In this document: piece by piece, positions 24,164 to 33,168 of the stretch
Position numbering within the stretch: position 1 is the stretch's first letter
Layout of the letters: the number at the start of each line of letters is the position of its first letter
Source: Ruminococcus flavefaciens ND2009
Lineage (GTDB): Bacteria; Bacillota; Clostridia; Oscillospirales; Ruminococcaceae
Length of the DNA: 64,000 nt
NCBI RefSeq assembly: GCF_000621785.1
Contig: NZ_JHXI01000007.1
Coordinates: 304,489 to 368,488 of the forward strand
Direction of reading: 5' to 3'
Notes under the pieces: generated by a model
What the model was told of the DNA's origin: nothing
Seen by the model: only the letters and a program-made list of their open reading frames with translations
Database searches by the model: none
Made by a program: the position numbers and the translations under genes

Positions 24164-24318
24164 ATAAATCATAATTTTGTGGAGCAAAATTATGATTTGA
24201 GTTTAGAGTTGAGAGTTTAGAGTTGAAAGTTGTGGAGTCGCCTGCGGCGACAATATTTAAATATTGTGAGCGAAGCGAACACATTAACTCTCAACTCTCA
24301 ACTTTCAACTATCAACTT
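24164..24318. repeat. Heptamer-hairpin element, divergent copy C
   Basis: The left palindrome (ATTTTGTGGAGCAAAAT) matches copies A and B. The phased repeats are a different heptamer (GAGTTTA/GAGTTGA, four to five units). The middle has palindromes GTCGCCTGCGGCGAC and ACAATATTTAAATATTGT, and the right side carries the heptamers inverted (CAACTCT/CAACTTT). Architecture is conserved while the heptamer sequence has changed. Confidence 0.82.
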
Positions 24319-24600
24319 AGCGCATCGGCGTCCCACATGATTGGTATTGTAGGGGCGGCGGAGGTTCAGACCGTTGTTTACGGCTTGTTCTTGGCAAGGT
24401 GCATGGATAAGACACAGCTCAGCTTCAATGTGAAAGAAGCGATCGCCTGCATTCCGAACACCAGCCCGTTCCTGAAAAGGCTCATGGAGGAATGCTTGAG
24501 CGAGAGCAGCAAGCATTACAAGAAGATCATCGCCGCTGTACCCAGCCTCTTTCAGAGTCCCCTTTTGCTTATATGAAATTACCGGAAACCGTGGTTTTAT
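24319..24600. other. Gene-free stretch, possible relic
   Basis: Frames are open on both strands (e.g. plus-strand 24337-24576) but lack ribosome sites and family features. A minus-strand frame with hydrophobic residues is broken by stops. It may be a decayed gene attached to the repeat; nothing can be supported. Confidence 0.3.
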
Positions 24601-26517
24601 TCACTTGATCGCGCCTGCCTTGTAAGCTTCAAGAAGCTGACGCAGATCATTGATCTTGTCTATTATCTCCTCGCCTTTGTCGGTATCGGAGATGTTCGCA
24701 CGGTGCTCAAGCTTTTCCACAAGCCTGATAGTCGGAGTATTGCCGCTCTCTCCTGCCTTAAACGGCTTGTGCTCGGCAAGATTGAGACTGTGGGAATCAT
24801 ATATCAGCGTATATCCTGCGATACCTGTAGTAGACTGATATGCCTTTGAGATACCGCCGTCTATGACGAAAAGCTTTCCGTCAGCCTTTACAGGGCTCTC
24901 TCCGTTCTTGATCTTAACGGGAACATGACCGTTTATGATATGTCCCTTTTCAGAGTCAAGCCCGAACATATCAAGGAGCGACATACAGACCTCAGCTTTT
25001 TCCGAGAATGAATAGTAAGCGTTGTAATTTTCGGTATGGAGCGATCTATCCGCAAGGAGCCCGCGCTCGAAGAACGCCATTTTGTCCTTGCCGTATAGCG
25101 GCGACTTAGGTCCGCACCATAGATACCACATAAAATCGTTTGCGTACTCTTTTTCTTCTCCGCTGCTGAAATATGCCTGATTTACCAACTCTCCAAGCTT
25201 GTCAAGAAGCGCCTTTCCCGAGTACTTTTGACCGCATATCTTCACACTTTGCAGTTCACCGTTGCTGTCCATAGGTATACAGCCATGAAAAAGGAGATTA
25301 TTGTTGCAGGTCTTATACATAGCTCCCTTTGCATATATAAAGCGAATATGCCTTTGCAGCTTTTCACTGTGTCGGAATGTGGCATTGAGCACCTTCATAA
25401 GCTCCGCTTCAGCCTCGGATAAAGTCAGCGGCGACTCAGGATCAACTGTGGGAAAGCTCTTGTCAAGAAGCTCATGCTCCCTGCCGTCTATAGTCACAGT
25501 ACCTTTCCTGAAATCAGTCCTGCCAAAAAGGTCACGTTCCGACATTTCCCACTCAGGGTGCTTGGATATAAGCTGGCCCTCCAGCTTCATCTGTATAACA
25601 GTGATAGCTTTGTGCATTTTAGCCGCGAGCCTGAGGTCAACGGGATCATAGATATTGGTATCAAGGGCGTTTGGCATATAGAGCCTGCAATCGTCGTTTT
25701 CATAAGTCTCCGCAGCAAAGACCGCAAGTGCACGGAGATTGAGTCCGTAGCCGTCTTCAAGGACATCGAAATTATTGTATCTCATAGCAATGCGGATAAC
25801 ATTTGCAATGAGAGCATTGTTCCCTGCGACAGCACCCATCCACGATATATCGTGGTTGCCCCACTGTATATCAACATCGTGTATTTTCATGAGCTCGTCT
25901 ATTATCACGTCCGCGCGGGGACCTCTGTCATAGATATCACCTATGATATGGAGCCTGTCAATGCTTACAGACTGTATCAGCTTGCACAGTGAGATGATAA
26001 AGGTCTCCGCAATGCCAGTACTGATTATTGCGCTGATTATCTCGTCATAATAGTAGTCCTTGTTTACATCATCGGTAACGTTAAGAAGCTCGTCAAGTAT
26101 ATACACCATATCCTCGGGGACCCTCTTCCGGATACGCGAACGTGTATACTTTGCGGAAACTATCTCGCACACAAGTATCAGGCGGTATATAGTAAGCCGC
26201 TTCCACTCATCGGAAAGCTCGCCGCTGTTTGTAAGACGGGCTATCTCCTTTTCGGGATAGTATATGAGCTCCGCAAGCTTTTCACGGTCAGCAGCGGAAA
26301 CGGTTTTACCGAGAACAAGATCTATCTTTATTTTTATCATGCCCGAAGCACTTCTCAGCATATGCAGAAAAGCTTCATATTCTCCGTGAATATCACTGAA
26401 AAAATATTCGGTGCCCTTTGGGAGGCTGCGTATAGCCGAAAGATTGATTATCTCACTTGCGGCACTCTCTATAGTCGGATACTCCTTTGCAAGAAGTCTC
26501 AGGTATTTTATATCCAT
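24601..26517 (-). CDS. fbp: Fructose-1,6-bisphosphatase class III
   Basis: The 638-residue protein has the size of the Firmicutes class III enzyme. Metallophosphatase motifs are present in order: F-F-S-D-I-H-G-E-Y (~residue 40), G-D-I-Y-D-R-G-P (~190) and W-G-N-H-D-I-S-W (~215). I-N-G-H-V-P-V lies near 525. It hydrolyses fructose 1,6-bisphosphate in gluconeogenesis and is cytoplasmic. It appears monocistronic. Confidence 0.95.
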   Translation of the reverse strand: MDIKYLRLLAKEYPTIESAASEIINLSAIRSLPKGTEYFFSDIHGEYEAFLHMLRSASGMIKIKIDLVLGKTVSAADREKLAELIYYPEKEIARLTNSGELSDEWKRLTIYRLILVCEIVSAKYTRSRIRKRVPEDMVYILDELLNVTDDVNKDYYYDEIISAIISTGIAETFIISLCKLIQSVSIDRLHIIGDIYDRGPRADVIIDELMKIHDVDIQWGNHDISWMGAVAGNNALIANVIRIAMRYNNFDVLEDGYGLNLRALAVFAAETYENDDCRLYMPNALDTNIYDPVDLRLAAKMHKAITVIQMKLEGQLISKHPEWEMSERDLFGRTDFRKGTVTIDGREHELLDKSFPTVDPESPLTLSEAEAELMKVLNATFRHSEKLQRHIRFIYAKGAMYKTCNNNLLFHGCIPMDSNGELQSVKICGQKYSGKALLDKLGELVNQAYFSSGEEKEYANDFMWYLWCGPKSPLYGKDKMAFFERGLLADRSLHTENYNAYYSFSEKAEVCMSLLDMFGLDSEKGHIINGHVPVKIKNGESPVKADGKLFVIDGGISKAYQSTTGIAGYTLIYDSHSLNLAEHKPFKAGESGNTPTIRLVEKLEHRANISDTDKGEEIIDKINDLRQLLEAYKAGAIK

Positions 26518-26952
26518 ATCATCACTCCGTACTGAAACTGTATCTCAATTATTGAATATATCGGCATTTATATATAAAATCATATTTTCCTTAATTAATG
26601 TCTGTTTTTCCCTTACGGGCAATAGCCGTCTGACAGCGGTCATTGAAGACACATTAATTATAGTATAAAAGCGAAGCGTTATGCTATAATTGCCCGATTG
26701 CAGGGAGCAGATCTATGATCTGCGTATCCGCAAGGGCTTTTTGATAGTTTATAATGAATGCTTTGCATTCATTATAGCATAAATACTCGGAAATAGCAAT
26801 GATCGTGATGAAAAACTATATAGTAAAAGAATTATGAAGCCAAAAGAGCAGTGATAGTCAGTGGGCGTTTTACTATGCAAATGTATTTAATGACATTACG
26901 GATATATACGCCGTTTTTGTTTGTAAAAGGCAAAAATACGGTCGCCTATTGT
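26518..26952. other. AT-rich intergenic region with palindromes
   Basis: No gene is seen. Several self-complementary stretches occur: GCAGATC-TAT-GATCTGC (~26705-26721), a larger fold that ends GCAAGGGCTTTTTGAT (~26690-26747), and the near-perfect palindrome TATAATGAATGC-TTT-GCATTCATTATA (~26751-26777). A small structured transcript or a regulatory region for fbp and the sigma gene is possible. Confidence 0.45.
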
Positions 26953-26981
26953 TTGACAGCCGTTTGCTTGTATGCTATAAT
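26953..26981 (+). promoter_or_regulatory. Consensus promoter upstream of the ECF sigma operon
   Basis: TTGACA (26953-26958) and TATAAT (26976-26981) are 17 bases apart. The transcript would carry a ~190-base leader containing GGGGCGG (~26994) able to pair with CCGCCCC (~27048) and an AT-rich stem at ~27085-27120. Confidence 0.75.
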
Positions 26982-27174
26982 TATCCCCAAAAGGGGCGGC
27001 ACAGTTACTTTGCGGGAAAGAACGCCGATGAACTTATGTGCGCAATACCGCCCCATTACAGACGATACTTCCTTTTTCTTTTTCATTTCATATTTGTTTT
27101 TGGAAAAAAATGAAATATTATGTTACGAATGTTGTCTTTATATACAGAGGACCTCGGGAAAGGAGGCTGACCTT

Positions 27175-27735
27175 TTGAATGATGCATCAATTATCAAATT
27201 GCTTTTTGAAAGAAACGAAAAAGCTGTTGAAGAACTGAAACAGAGTTATGAAAAACTGTGTTTTTATATCGCGGGAAATATTCTTTCTCAGAAAGAAGAC
27301 CAGGAAGAATGCGTGAATTCTGCCTACATGGAGGTATGGACCTCTATCCCTCCCAATAAGCCCGATAATCTGAAGACCTATCTTTGCAGGCTGGTGAAAA
27401 ACTGCGCTCTGAACCGCTGGAAATACAATACTGCTGCAAAAAGAAATCAGAATTTTTCTGTATCTCTTGATGAGCTTTCGGAATGTATACCTGACGGAAA
27501 ATGTCTCGAAGAAACAGTATCTGAAGATCAGCTGGGCGTGGCGATAAGCGAATTCCTTATGTCTCAGCCCGAAAAGTACCGAAAGGTATTCGTCAGACGT
27601 TACTGGTACTCAGATACACTGGAGGATATAGCTGCGATCTATGACATGGATCCCAGGACCGTCGCTACGTATCTTTTCAGAGTAAGAAAAAAACTAAAAG
27701 CATTTTTAAAGAAAGAAGGTTACATAGATGAGTGA
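27175..27735 (+). CDS. RNA polymerase sigma factor, ECF type
   Basis: I place the start at TTG 27175, 8 bases after GGAGG; the frame is open further upstream but that part lies in the promoter and leader. The 186-residue product has sigma region 2 (E-D-Q-E-E-C-V-N-S-A-Y-M-E-V-W, then NLKTYLCRLVKNCALNRW) and region 4 (YRKVFVRRYWYSDTLEDIA, then R-T-V-A-T-Y-L-F-R-V-R-K-K-L). Its stop overlaps the start of the next gene by 8 bases. That gene has the layout of an anti-sigma membrane protein, so the pair likely forms a surface-signal switch. Confidence 0.9.
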   Translation: MNDASIIKLLFERNEKAVEELKQSYEKLCFYIAGNILSQKEDQEECVNSAYMEVWTSIPPNKPDNLKTYLCRLVKNCALNRWKYNTAAKRNQNFSVSLDELSECIPDGKCLEETVSEDQLGVAISEFLMSQPEKYRKVFVRRYWYSDTLEDIAAIYDMDPRTVATYLFRVRKKLKAFLKKEGYIDE

Positions 27736-30274
27736 TCTGAAATTATACAACAGCATCAATAAGATCAACGATGCTCTCATCGAAGAAGCCGCCTGTACAG
27801 AAAAACCTGTGATACACCATTGCTATGGTATTGCAGCCTCTGCTGCCGCAGTATTTATAGCTGTCGGAGCTTTAGGACTATTTCATGCGTCCGGTTCTCT
27901 CAGAAAAACTGATCTTTCTACAAATACTCCTGTTATCGGACAAAATACCACCGAGACTGTAACTGCAACTACAACGCCTGCAATATCTGACGAGGCGATA
28001 CAGACTTCTTCTGTGGAAACTGTACCTTTGACCACTCAGGTCCCGATGACTTCAGCTCAGGCTTCCGTTTCTTATTCTAAAACAAGCACGATACCTCAGA
28101 ACAGCCAGAACCAAACATCAGCTTTTTCTGCCCTTGCTGTTACGCAGACAGCCTCCACGGGCAAAGAAACAGGAAAAGCAGCTGAAAGCACAATAACTAC
28201 AGCTGTTTCCGCATATGACTATGAATACGAAGGGAGCATTATTATGAAAAAACATGCCGCAGCATTGGCTGCACTTATCGCCGCATCCGGTACAACAAAT
28301 GCAATTCCTGCACAGGCACAGACTCAGGCATATAAGGTCGAAGTATCTCCGACTGCTTCAAGTGTAAAAAACTTCATAGATGGATACGATCCCGATCTGG
28401 ACCTTAACAGCGACGGAAAATTTGATATATTCGATATATACGCCATGTTCCGCTGCGACTGGACTCCTATAGAGAATGTGCCGGATCACATAAGAGAAAA
28501 ATATGAGGGTCTGACCAGAAAAAAGAAGGATGACAATGGCGAAACAGTCAATATAGGCGGATTTGATTTTTATCAGGATCCGTTCTGCCTTAACTGGCAT
28601 GATCTTGCGGAATATTACTTTACATATTGCAGCATAAAGCCTGAATACTTCGATCCGAATTACTATATAGACAACTGCCCCGATACATATACCGATCGTG
28701 TGCCGCTGGATATCGTAAAGCAGAATATCGGAAATATCCGGATATGGGATGATGAAAAATTTGCAACAACCGGCTGCTATGTAAAAAACGGTGACGGATC
28801 TTTCAGACCTTTCTCAGAAGAGGATATCCACGATGCTTTTTACTATAATGAAGAGACAGGAAGGTACGAATCTGATTCTCTATTCTTTTTCAATAATATC
28901 GAATCCCCGGAAATTTATCAATTTATCTCCGAATGCAAGGATCTGGCAATGCCCGAGCTGTATCAGACCAATGCTTTACTGCTGGATATTCTGAACAGGG
29001 GATATGCTGATACGGATATAGATTCAGACGGCGTTTACGATTTCGATGATATAGTTCTTCTGGCATATTACGCAAATACATATGAAAACGATGGATCAGA
29101 AAGCGCCGATCCGCTATATTATGCTTTTAGCTCTCATCAGACCGGAAGCTATCCTGCTGAATTAAAGGGATCTTCCGATGCTCCCATCACCGAGGAGGAA
29201 TGGAACAAGGCTGATGATTTCTTTGATATAGCAAGATATTACTATGAGTCAGATCGTAATACCATCAGATTCCTTGCAGAGGATTACCTGCTGAAAAACG
29301 AAGTGGATACAAAGTATTTTGATCCGGTATATTATGAAAAGCAGAACTTTGCTCACTATGAATATGATGACAACTTCCTCTATACAGTGGATCCCTATGA
29401 TGAAATATTATTCGATCAGCTTGGCTTATTTGAGAGCTTTGCATTAATGTACGGTCCCGGCTCTGAAGAAAACGTGTACCCGACCGAAAACGAGGAAGAG
29501 ACCGAGACCTTATATGAAGATGCCTTTAACGCAGCATTCCCCGTATACTATAAAAATGTGAAGACAGGCGTTATCCCCGGACCTGATATAGACCTTGACG
29601 GAACGATAAGCATTTCCGATTACATCATACTTGATACTATCGGTCTGTACTATGTAGGTATAGATGAGACGGACTCTTTTGCTCCGTTTATCAGACGCCA
29701 TCCGGAGGTAAGAGCAGACATCAATCTTTCTCAGGAAGCGATCGATAATTACAAAAACAACTTTGACTTCAATAATAACGGCATAAGCTGTGATTATCTT
29801 GAAAGCGACTGCATGAGAATGTATATCTTCAATGAGCTCATAAAGCAGTACAGCGATGAAGACGCTTTATATGATGCAATAAATGATTACAGCGATGAAC
29901 ACCCCGAATTAACGTATAGCAGAATATCATATGAAAAAATGGAAGAGTTCATAAAGAAAAATGATGTTGGCTTTACTAAAGCATCAAGAGGCGTTACCGA
30001 GGACAACAGCAGCGATAATCAGGTGTATTCCGCACCCGAGAGCACAGACGGCATCAAGGGCGACACAAATGTTGACGGAAAAGTAAGTACCTCAGATGTT
30101 TTACTGATAATGCAGTCCCTTGCTAATCCTTCTAAATACGGATTAGACGGCAGTGATGAAAACCATATCACCCCCAGGGGTCACCTTCTTGCAGACGTTG
30201 ACGGCAACGGCATTACAAATAACGACGCTCTGACAATACAGGAATACTTACTCGGATCAGGCAGCATTGAATAA
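27728..30274 (+). CDS. Anti-sigma-like membrane protein fused in frame to a secreted dockerin protein
   Basis: The 848-residue frame starts inside the sigma gene (ATGAGTGA overlap). Residues 1-32 (L-Y-N-S-I-N-K-I-N-D-A-L-I-E-E-A) match the short cytoplasmic part of Clostridial ECF anti-sigma proteins. One membrane helix follows (~34-54), then a Ser/Thr-rich stretch to ~165. Residue 173 is a Met beginning MKKHAAALAALIAASGTT, a signal-peptide-like stretch ending in A-Q-A, with AAGGGAG 7 bases before its ATG. The rest is acidic and Tyr-rich with EF-hand/dockerin-like half repeats (D-L-N-S-D-G-K-F-D-I-F, D-I-D-S-D-G-V-Y-D-F, D-L-D-G-T-I-S-I-S-D) and ends in a full dockerin (~775-848, L-L-I-M-Q-S-L-A-N-P). 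It may make two products. No catalytic module is recognised. Confidence 0.82.
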   Translation: MSDLKLYNSINKINDALIEEAACTEKPVIHHCYGIAASAAAVFIAVGALGLFHASGSLRKTDLSTNTPVIGQNTTETVTATTTPAISDEAIQTSSVETVPLTTQVPMTSAQASVSYSKTSTIPQNSQNQTSAFSALAVTQTASTGKETGKAAESTITTAVSAYDYEYEGSIIMKKHAAALAALIAASGTTNAIPAQAQTQAYKVEVSPTASSVKNFIDGYDPDLDLNSDGKFDIFDIYAMFRCDWTPIENVPDHIREKYEGLTRKKKDDNGETVNIGGFDFYQDPFCLNWHDLAEYYFTYCSIKPEYFDPNYYIDNCPDTYTDRVPLDIVKQNIGNIRIWDDEKFATTGCYVKNGDGSFRPFSEEDIHDAFYYNEETGRYESDSLFFFNNIESPEIYQFISECKDLAMPELYQTNALLLDILNRGYADTDIDSDGVYDFDDIVLLAYYANTYENDGSESADPLYYAFSSHQTGSYPAELKGSSDAPITEEEWNKADDFFDIARYYYESDRNTIRFLAEDYLLKNEVDTKYFDPVYYEKQNFAHYEYDDNFLYTVDPYDEILFDQLGLFESFALMYGPGSEENVYPTENEEETETLYEDAFNAAFPVYYKNVKTGVIPGPDIDLDGTISISDYIILDTIGLYYVGIDETDSFAPFIRRHPEVRADINLSQEAIDNYKNNFDFNNNGISCDYLESDCMRMYIFNELIKQYSDEDALYDAINDYSDEHPELTYSRISYEKMEEFIKKNDVGFTKASRGVTEDNSSDNQVYSAPESTDGIKGDTNVDGKVSTSDVLLIMQSLANPSKYGLDGSDENHITPRGHLLADVDGNGITNNDALTIQEYLLGSGSIE
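28230..28246 (+). promoter_or_regulatory. Internal ribosome site and start codon
   Basis: AAGGGAG (28230-28236) lies 7 bases before an in-frame ATG (28244) that opens a signal-peptide-like sequence. This spacing is as good as that of most true starts in the window. Confidence 0.6.
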
Positions 30275-30357
30275 ATAATATCTGCGGTTGATCAAAAAGC
30301 GGCACGGGAATGGGTGCTGCTCTTAGCGGAACTATCGAATAACCGAGCCGAACAGGA

Positions 30358-30405
30358 AGAAAGCCGATATTTACAAGAAAACAGTAAATATCGGCTTTTT
30401 ACTTT
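30358..30405 (+). terminator. Intrinsic terminator of the sigma/dockerin operon
   Basis: AAGCCGATATTTAC (30361-30374) pairs with GTAAATATCGGCTT (30384-30397), followed by TTTACTTTT. Confidence 0.9.
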
Positions 30406-30498
30406 TATTCACTAAATACCCTGTCCTCATATCATAAACTATATCGAAAACGATATTTCCTTTAAAGGCTCAAGATTACTACAAATGAAAACCGGGAT

Positions 30499-31239
30499 TT
30501 AACTCATGCCTGACCTGAAAAAACCTTTTATCGAATCAGCAAGTTCATCAAGATGTCCGGCAAAGCAGTGATCCGCGCCGTGTATCGGAACAAGTTCAGC
30601 ATTACTGTAAAGCTCCGCAGCTTTCTCAGCATAGGAGTAAGGGACCGTCGGATCTTCATCGCCGTGAACTATAAGCACCTTACCTCTGAACCTTGAAATA
30701 GCATCTTCAACATGGATAGTCTGAGCTGTACGGATATAATCTCCCGACAGCTCCCAGCTGTCACTGACAAGCTTTTCGGGTATATGCTCAGGATCAAAGC
30801 TGTTTCCGAGCACTATTCCTTCCCTTGCATTATCGGGTATCATCCATGCAGGGGATAGCGGAAGTATAGCCCTGAAGTCATCAGCGCACATACCTCCTAT
30901 GAGCATAGTGAGAAGCCCACCCTGAGAATGACCGCACAGGTAAAGATCCGTTACAAGATCCAGTCCTTTTGCGTATGCAACTACTGCAAGGGCATTGGTC
31001 ACCCATTTGTAGAGAGTGTGGTCTTTGAATTCGCCGCCGCTTTTCCCGTGGCCGTACATCTCGGCGCGAAGGACCGAAATACCTGCTTCATTCATAGCTT
31101 TCTGAGCGGTAATGATATGATCCTCCTCCATATGTCCCGTGAAACCGTGTATCAGTATACAAAGCGGACCTTTTTCGGCGGCACGGTCAAGCTTGGCATG
31201 AAGGCGTATGCCGTCATTATTTATATAGAATTCTTCCAT
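30499..31239 (-). CDS. Alpha/beta hydrolase, esterase-like
   Basis: The start MEEFYINNDG (31239) follows GGAGGAGGG. The 246-residue protein has the oxyanion segment LILIHGFTG-like (I-L-I-H-G-F-T-G), nucleophile G-H-S-Q-G-G (~residue 105), Asp in I-V-H-G-D-E-D-P-T-V-P and His in G-A-D-H-C-F. The sequence resembles the cinnamoyl/feruloyl esterase group of gut Firmicutes, which release hydroxycinnamates from plant fibre; the substrate is not proven. No signal peptide is seen, so it is intracellular. Confidence 0.87.
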   Translation of the reverse strand: MEEFYINNDGIRLHAKLDRAAEKGPLCILIHGFTGHMEEDHIITAQKAMNEAGISVLRAEMYGHGKSGGEFKDHTLYKWVTNALAVVAYAKGLDLVTDLYLCGHSQGGLLTMLIGGMCADDFRAILPLSPAWMIPDNAREGIVLGNSFDPEHIPEKLVSDSWELSGDYIRTAQTIHVEDAISRFRGKVLIVHGDEDPTVPYSYAEKAAELYSNAELVPIHGADHCFAGHLDELADSIKGFFRSGMS

Positions 31240-31314
31240 TTTTCCCTCCTCCTGCGAAACATTATCCACAAACTATAATATCAGGCTCATAACCGATCAT
31301 TACGGGGGTCCTGC

Positions 31315-33168
31315 CTATACTTTATCGGGATGCTCTCCGGACCAGCCCTTTTCGGGCAAACAGGACAAGTACGACATATCATCCTCAGAGATCCTGAAGC
31401 CGAAAATATCGAGGTTTTCTTTCATTCTCTCCTTTGACGCAGATTTCGGGATAACGGGGATCCCCCGCTGATTGAGGTATCTGAGCAGCAATGCGGCGTT
31501 GGTGCAGCCGTATTTAGCAGCTATTCCCGATACAGCTTCGTCATTCAGCAGTTTTGCCCTGCCGAGAGGGCTCCATGCCTGGGGAAGTATCCCCTCTTTT
31601 CTGAGGTAGGAAAGTGCATACTCCTGCATATAGCCCGCGTGCAGCTCAAGCTGATCCACCATAGGACGGATACGGGCTGCCTCCAGAAGCGGTCTTATAT
31701 GGTGGGGGAGGAAATTGGACAGACCTATGACTTTTACCCTTCCCTGTTCATATAATTCTTCCATTGCCTCCCATGACTGTCTGACCTTTTCAAACCATTC
31801 CTCATCATCGGCATCGCTCTTAGGCCAGTGTATAAGATACATATCAAGGTATTCGGTTTTCAGCTTGCGGCAGGACTCTTCAAACGATCTAAGTGTTTTT
31901 TCCCTGCCGAGATCTGTAAACCAGACCTTGCTGCAAAGGAATATCTCCTCTCGTCTGATACCCGATCTTTCTATTGCTTCGCCTATCTGTTCCTCATTGC
32001 CGTAAAATGACGCTGTATCTATGTAACGGTATCCGCAGTCAAGAGCATCTATGATGGTCTGAACTCCGCCTTTTTCCGTTGAAAGATATGAACCGTAGCC
32101 TACTGCGGGGATCACGGCTCCGTTAGGAAGAATGAACTCCTTTTTTGAGTCATTATATCCGACGGCGTCAAGTATACTGTCGAGGACGCGCATATTTCTG
32201 ACGGAAAACTCCTCTGTGATATGGGGGACTTCATTCCCGATAATGCAACGGTTCATCTGCTCCATCTCCATACTGTAATTAGAGGCGGCAATGACCCTTT
32301 CTGTCCGTGTCACTCTTTCGCCGTCTTCGCCCTTGACAGTGACCTCAAAGGTGATCTCGCCTTCACCGTTATACTCCGCATCGGAACGGATATACCCGCA
32401 GGAACCGTGTATGAAAAGTCTGTCATATCTGTCTGAGGAATCGGTGCCGAGTATCATGCCTGCATTGAATGAAGCCCTTGTGCCGTCCTCAAAGCCAATA
32501 AGGACAGAAGCCATGTGATCCACTCCCGTACTGTCAAGCTCGGCATCAGCTTTGATATACTTAACGGGTGACTCAATAAGTGTAAGTATCATTGATGTAC
32601 AGTAGCAGCCTACATCGTATATCCCGCCGCCGCCCTGTTCCTTGTGAAGTCTTATATCATCAGAATAATCCTGCGTGAGGAAAGCCGTGTCGATGTAATC
32701 TACCTTTCCTATCTCGCCGGAGGAAATTATCTCCTTCAGCCTGCTGATATACGGACTGTGGAGATATGCAAAAGCCTCCATAAGTATCACTCCGTTTTCC
32801 CTTGCAGCAGCAAACATACGGCGCAGCTCGCCTTCGTTCATAGCAGCAGGCTTCTCACATAATACGTGCTTATGCGCGTTTAAAGCCTTTATTACCCATT
32901 CGCAGTGGAGGTCATTGGGAAGCGGTATATATACAGCTTCGACCTCAGGATCGTTCAGCAGGGCGTCATAGCCCTGATACGCCTTTTCAAATCCGAAACG
33001 CTCCTTATATGCTTGTGCCTTTTCGAGACTTCTTCCGGCTATCGCATAAAGCTCACAGCCCTTTGCTTTCTGCATACCGGGGATAGTTCCCCATGACGCG
33101 ATACCTGCTGTACCCATAACGCCCCATTTTACAGTTCCTGAGCTTAAAGCTCTTTTTTCTTCAGACAT
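31315..33168 (-). CDS. Fused Gfo/Idh/MocA dehydrogenase and aldo/keto reductase
   Basis: I start at MSEEKRALSSG (33168) after AGGAG; codons further upstream lack a site. Residues ~12-330 form a Gfo/Idh/MocA oxidoreductase with a Rossmann G-V-M-G-T-A-G-I-A-S and the Lys of H-V-L-C-E-K-P-A. Residues ~340-617 are a complete aldo/keto reductase with Asp/Tyr in Y-I-D-T-A-S-F-Y-G-N, Lys in L-C-S-K-V-W and His in L-I-H-W-P-K-S. Both halves keep their catalytic residues and use NAD(P), so the protein could carry out two consecutive redox steps on a sugar or polyol. The substrate is unknown. Confidence 0.9.
   Translation of the reverse strand: MSEEKRALSSGTVKWGVMGTAGIASWGTIPGMQKAKGCELYAIAGRSLEKAQAYKERFGFEKAYQGYDALLNDPEVEAVYIPLPNDLHCEWVIKALNAHKHVLCEKPAAMNEGELRRMFAAARENGVILMEAFAYLHSPYISRLKEIISSGEIGKVDYIDTAFLTQDYSDDIRLHKEQGGGGIYDVGCYCTSMILTLIESPVKYIKADAELDSTGVDHMASVLIGFEDGTRASFNAGMILGTDSSDRYDRLFIHGSCGYIRSDAEYNGEGEITFEVTVKGEDGERVTRTERVIAASNYSMEMEQMNRCIIGNEVPHITEEFSVRNMRVLDSILDAVGYNDSKKEFILPNGAVIPAVGYGSYLSTEKGGVQTIIDALDCGYRYIDTASFYGNEEQIGEAIERSGIRREEIFLCSKVWFTDLGREKTLRSFEESCRKLKTEYLDMYLIHWPKSDADDEEWFEKVRQSWEAMEELYEQGRVKVIGLSNFLPHHIRPLLEAARIRPMVDQLELHAGYMQEYALSYLRKEGILPQAWSPLGRAKLLNDEAVSGIAAKYGCTNAALLLRYLNQRGIPVIPKSASKERMKENLDIFGFRISEDDMSYLSCLPEKGWSGEHPDKV

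Noticed and set aside
9447..24318. CRISPR array interpretation of the phased short repeats
   Set aside because: Units are 7 bases without spacers, the arrays are inverted within each element, and no cas genes occur in the window.
24223..24576. Frame downstream of heptamer element C
   Set aside because: Its first half is made of the repeat itself and no family or ribosome site is seen; at most a relic.
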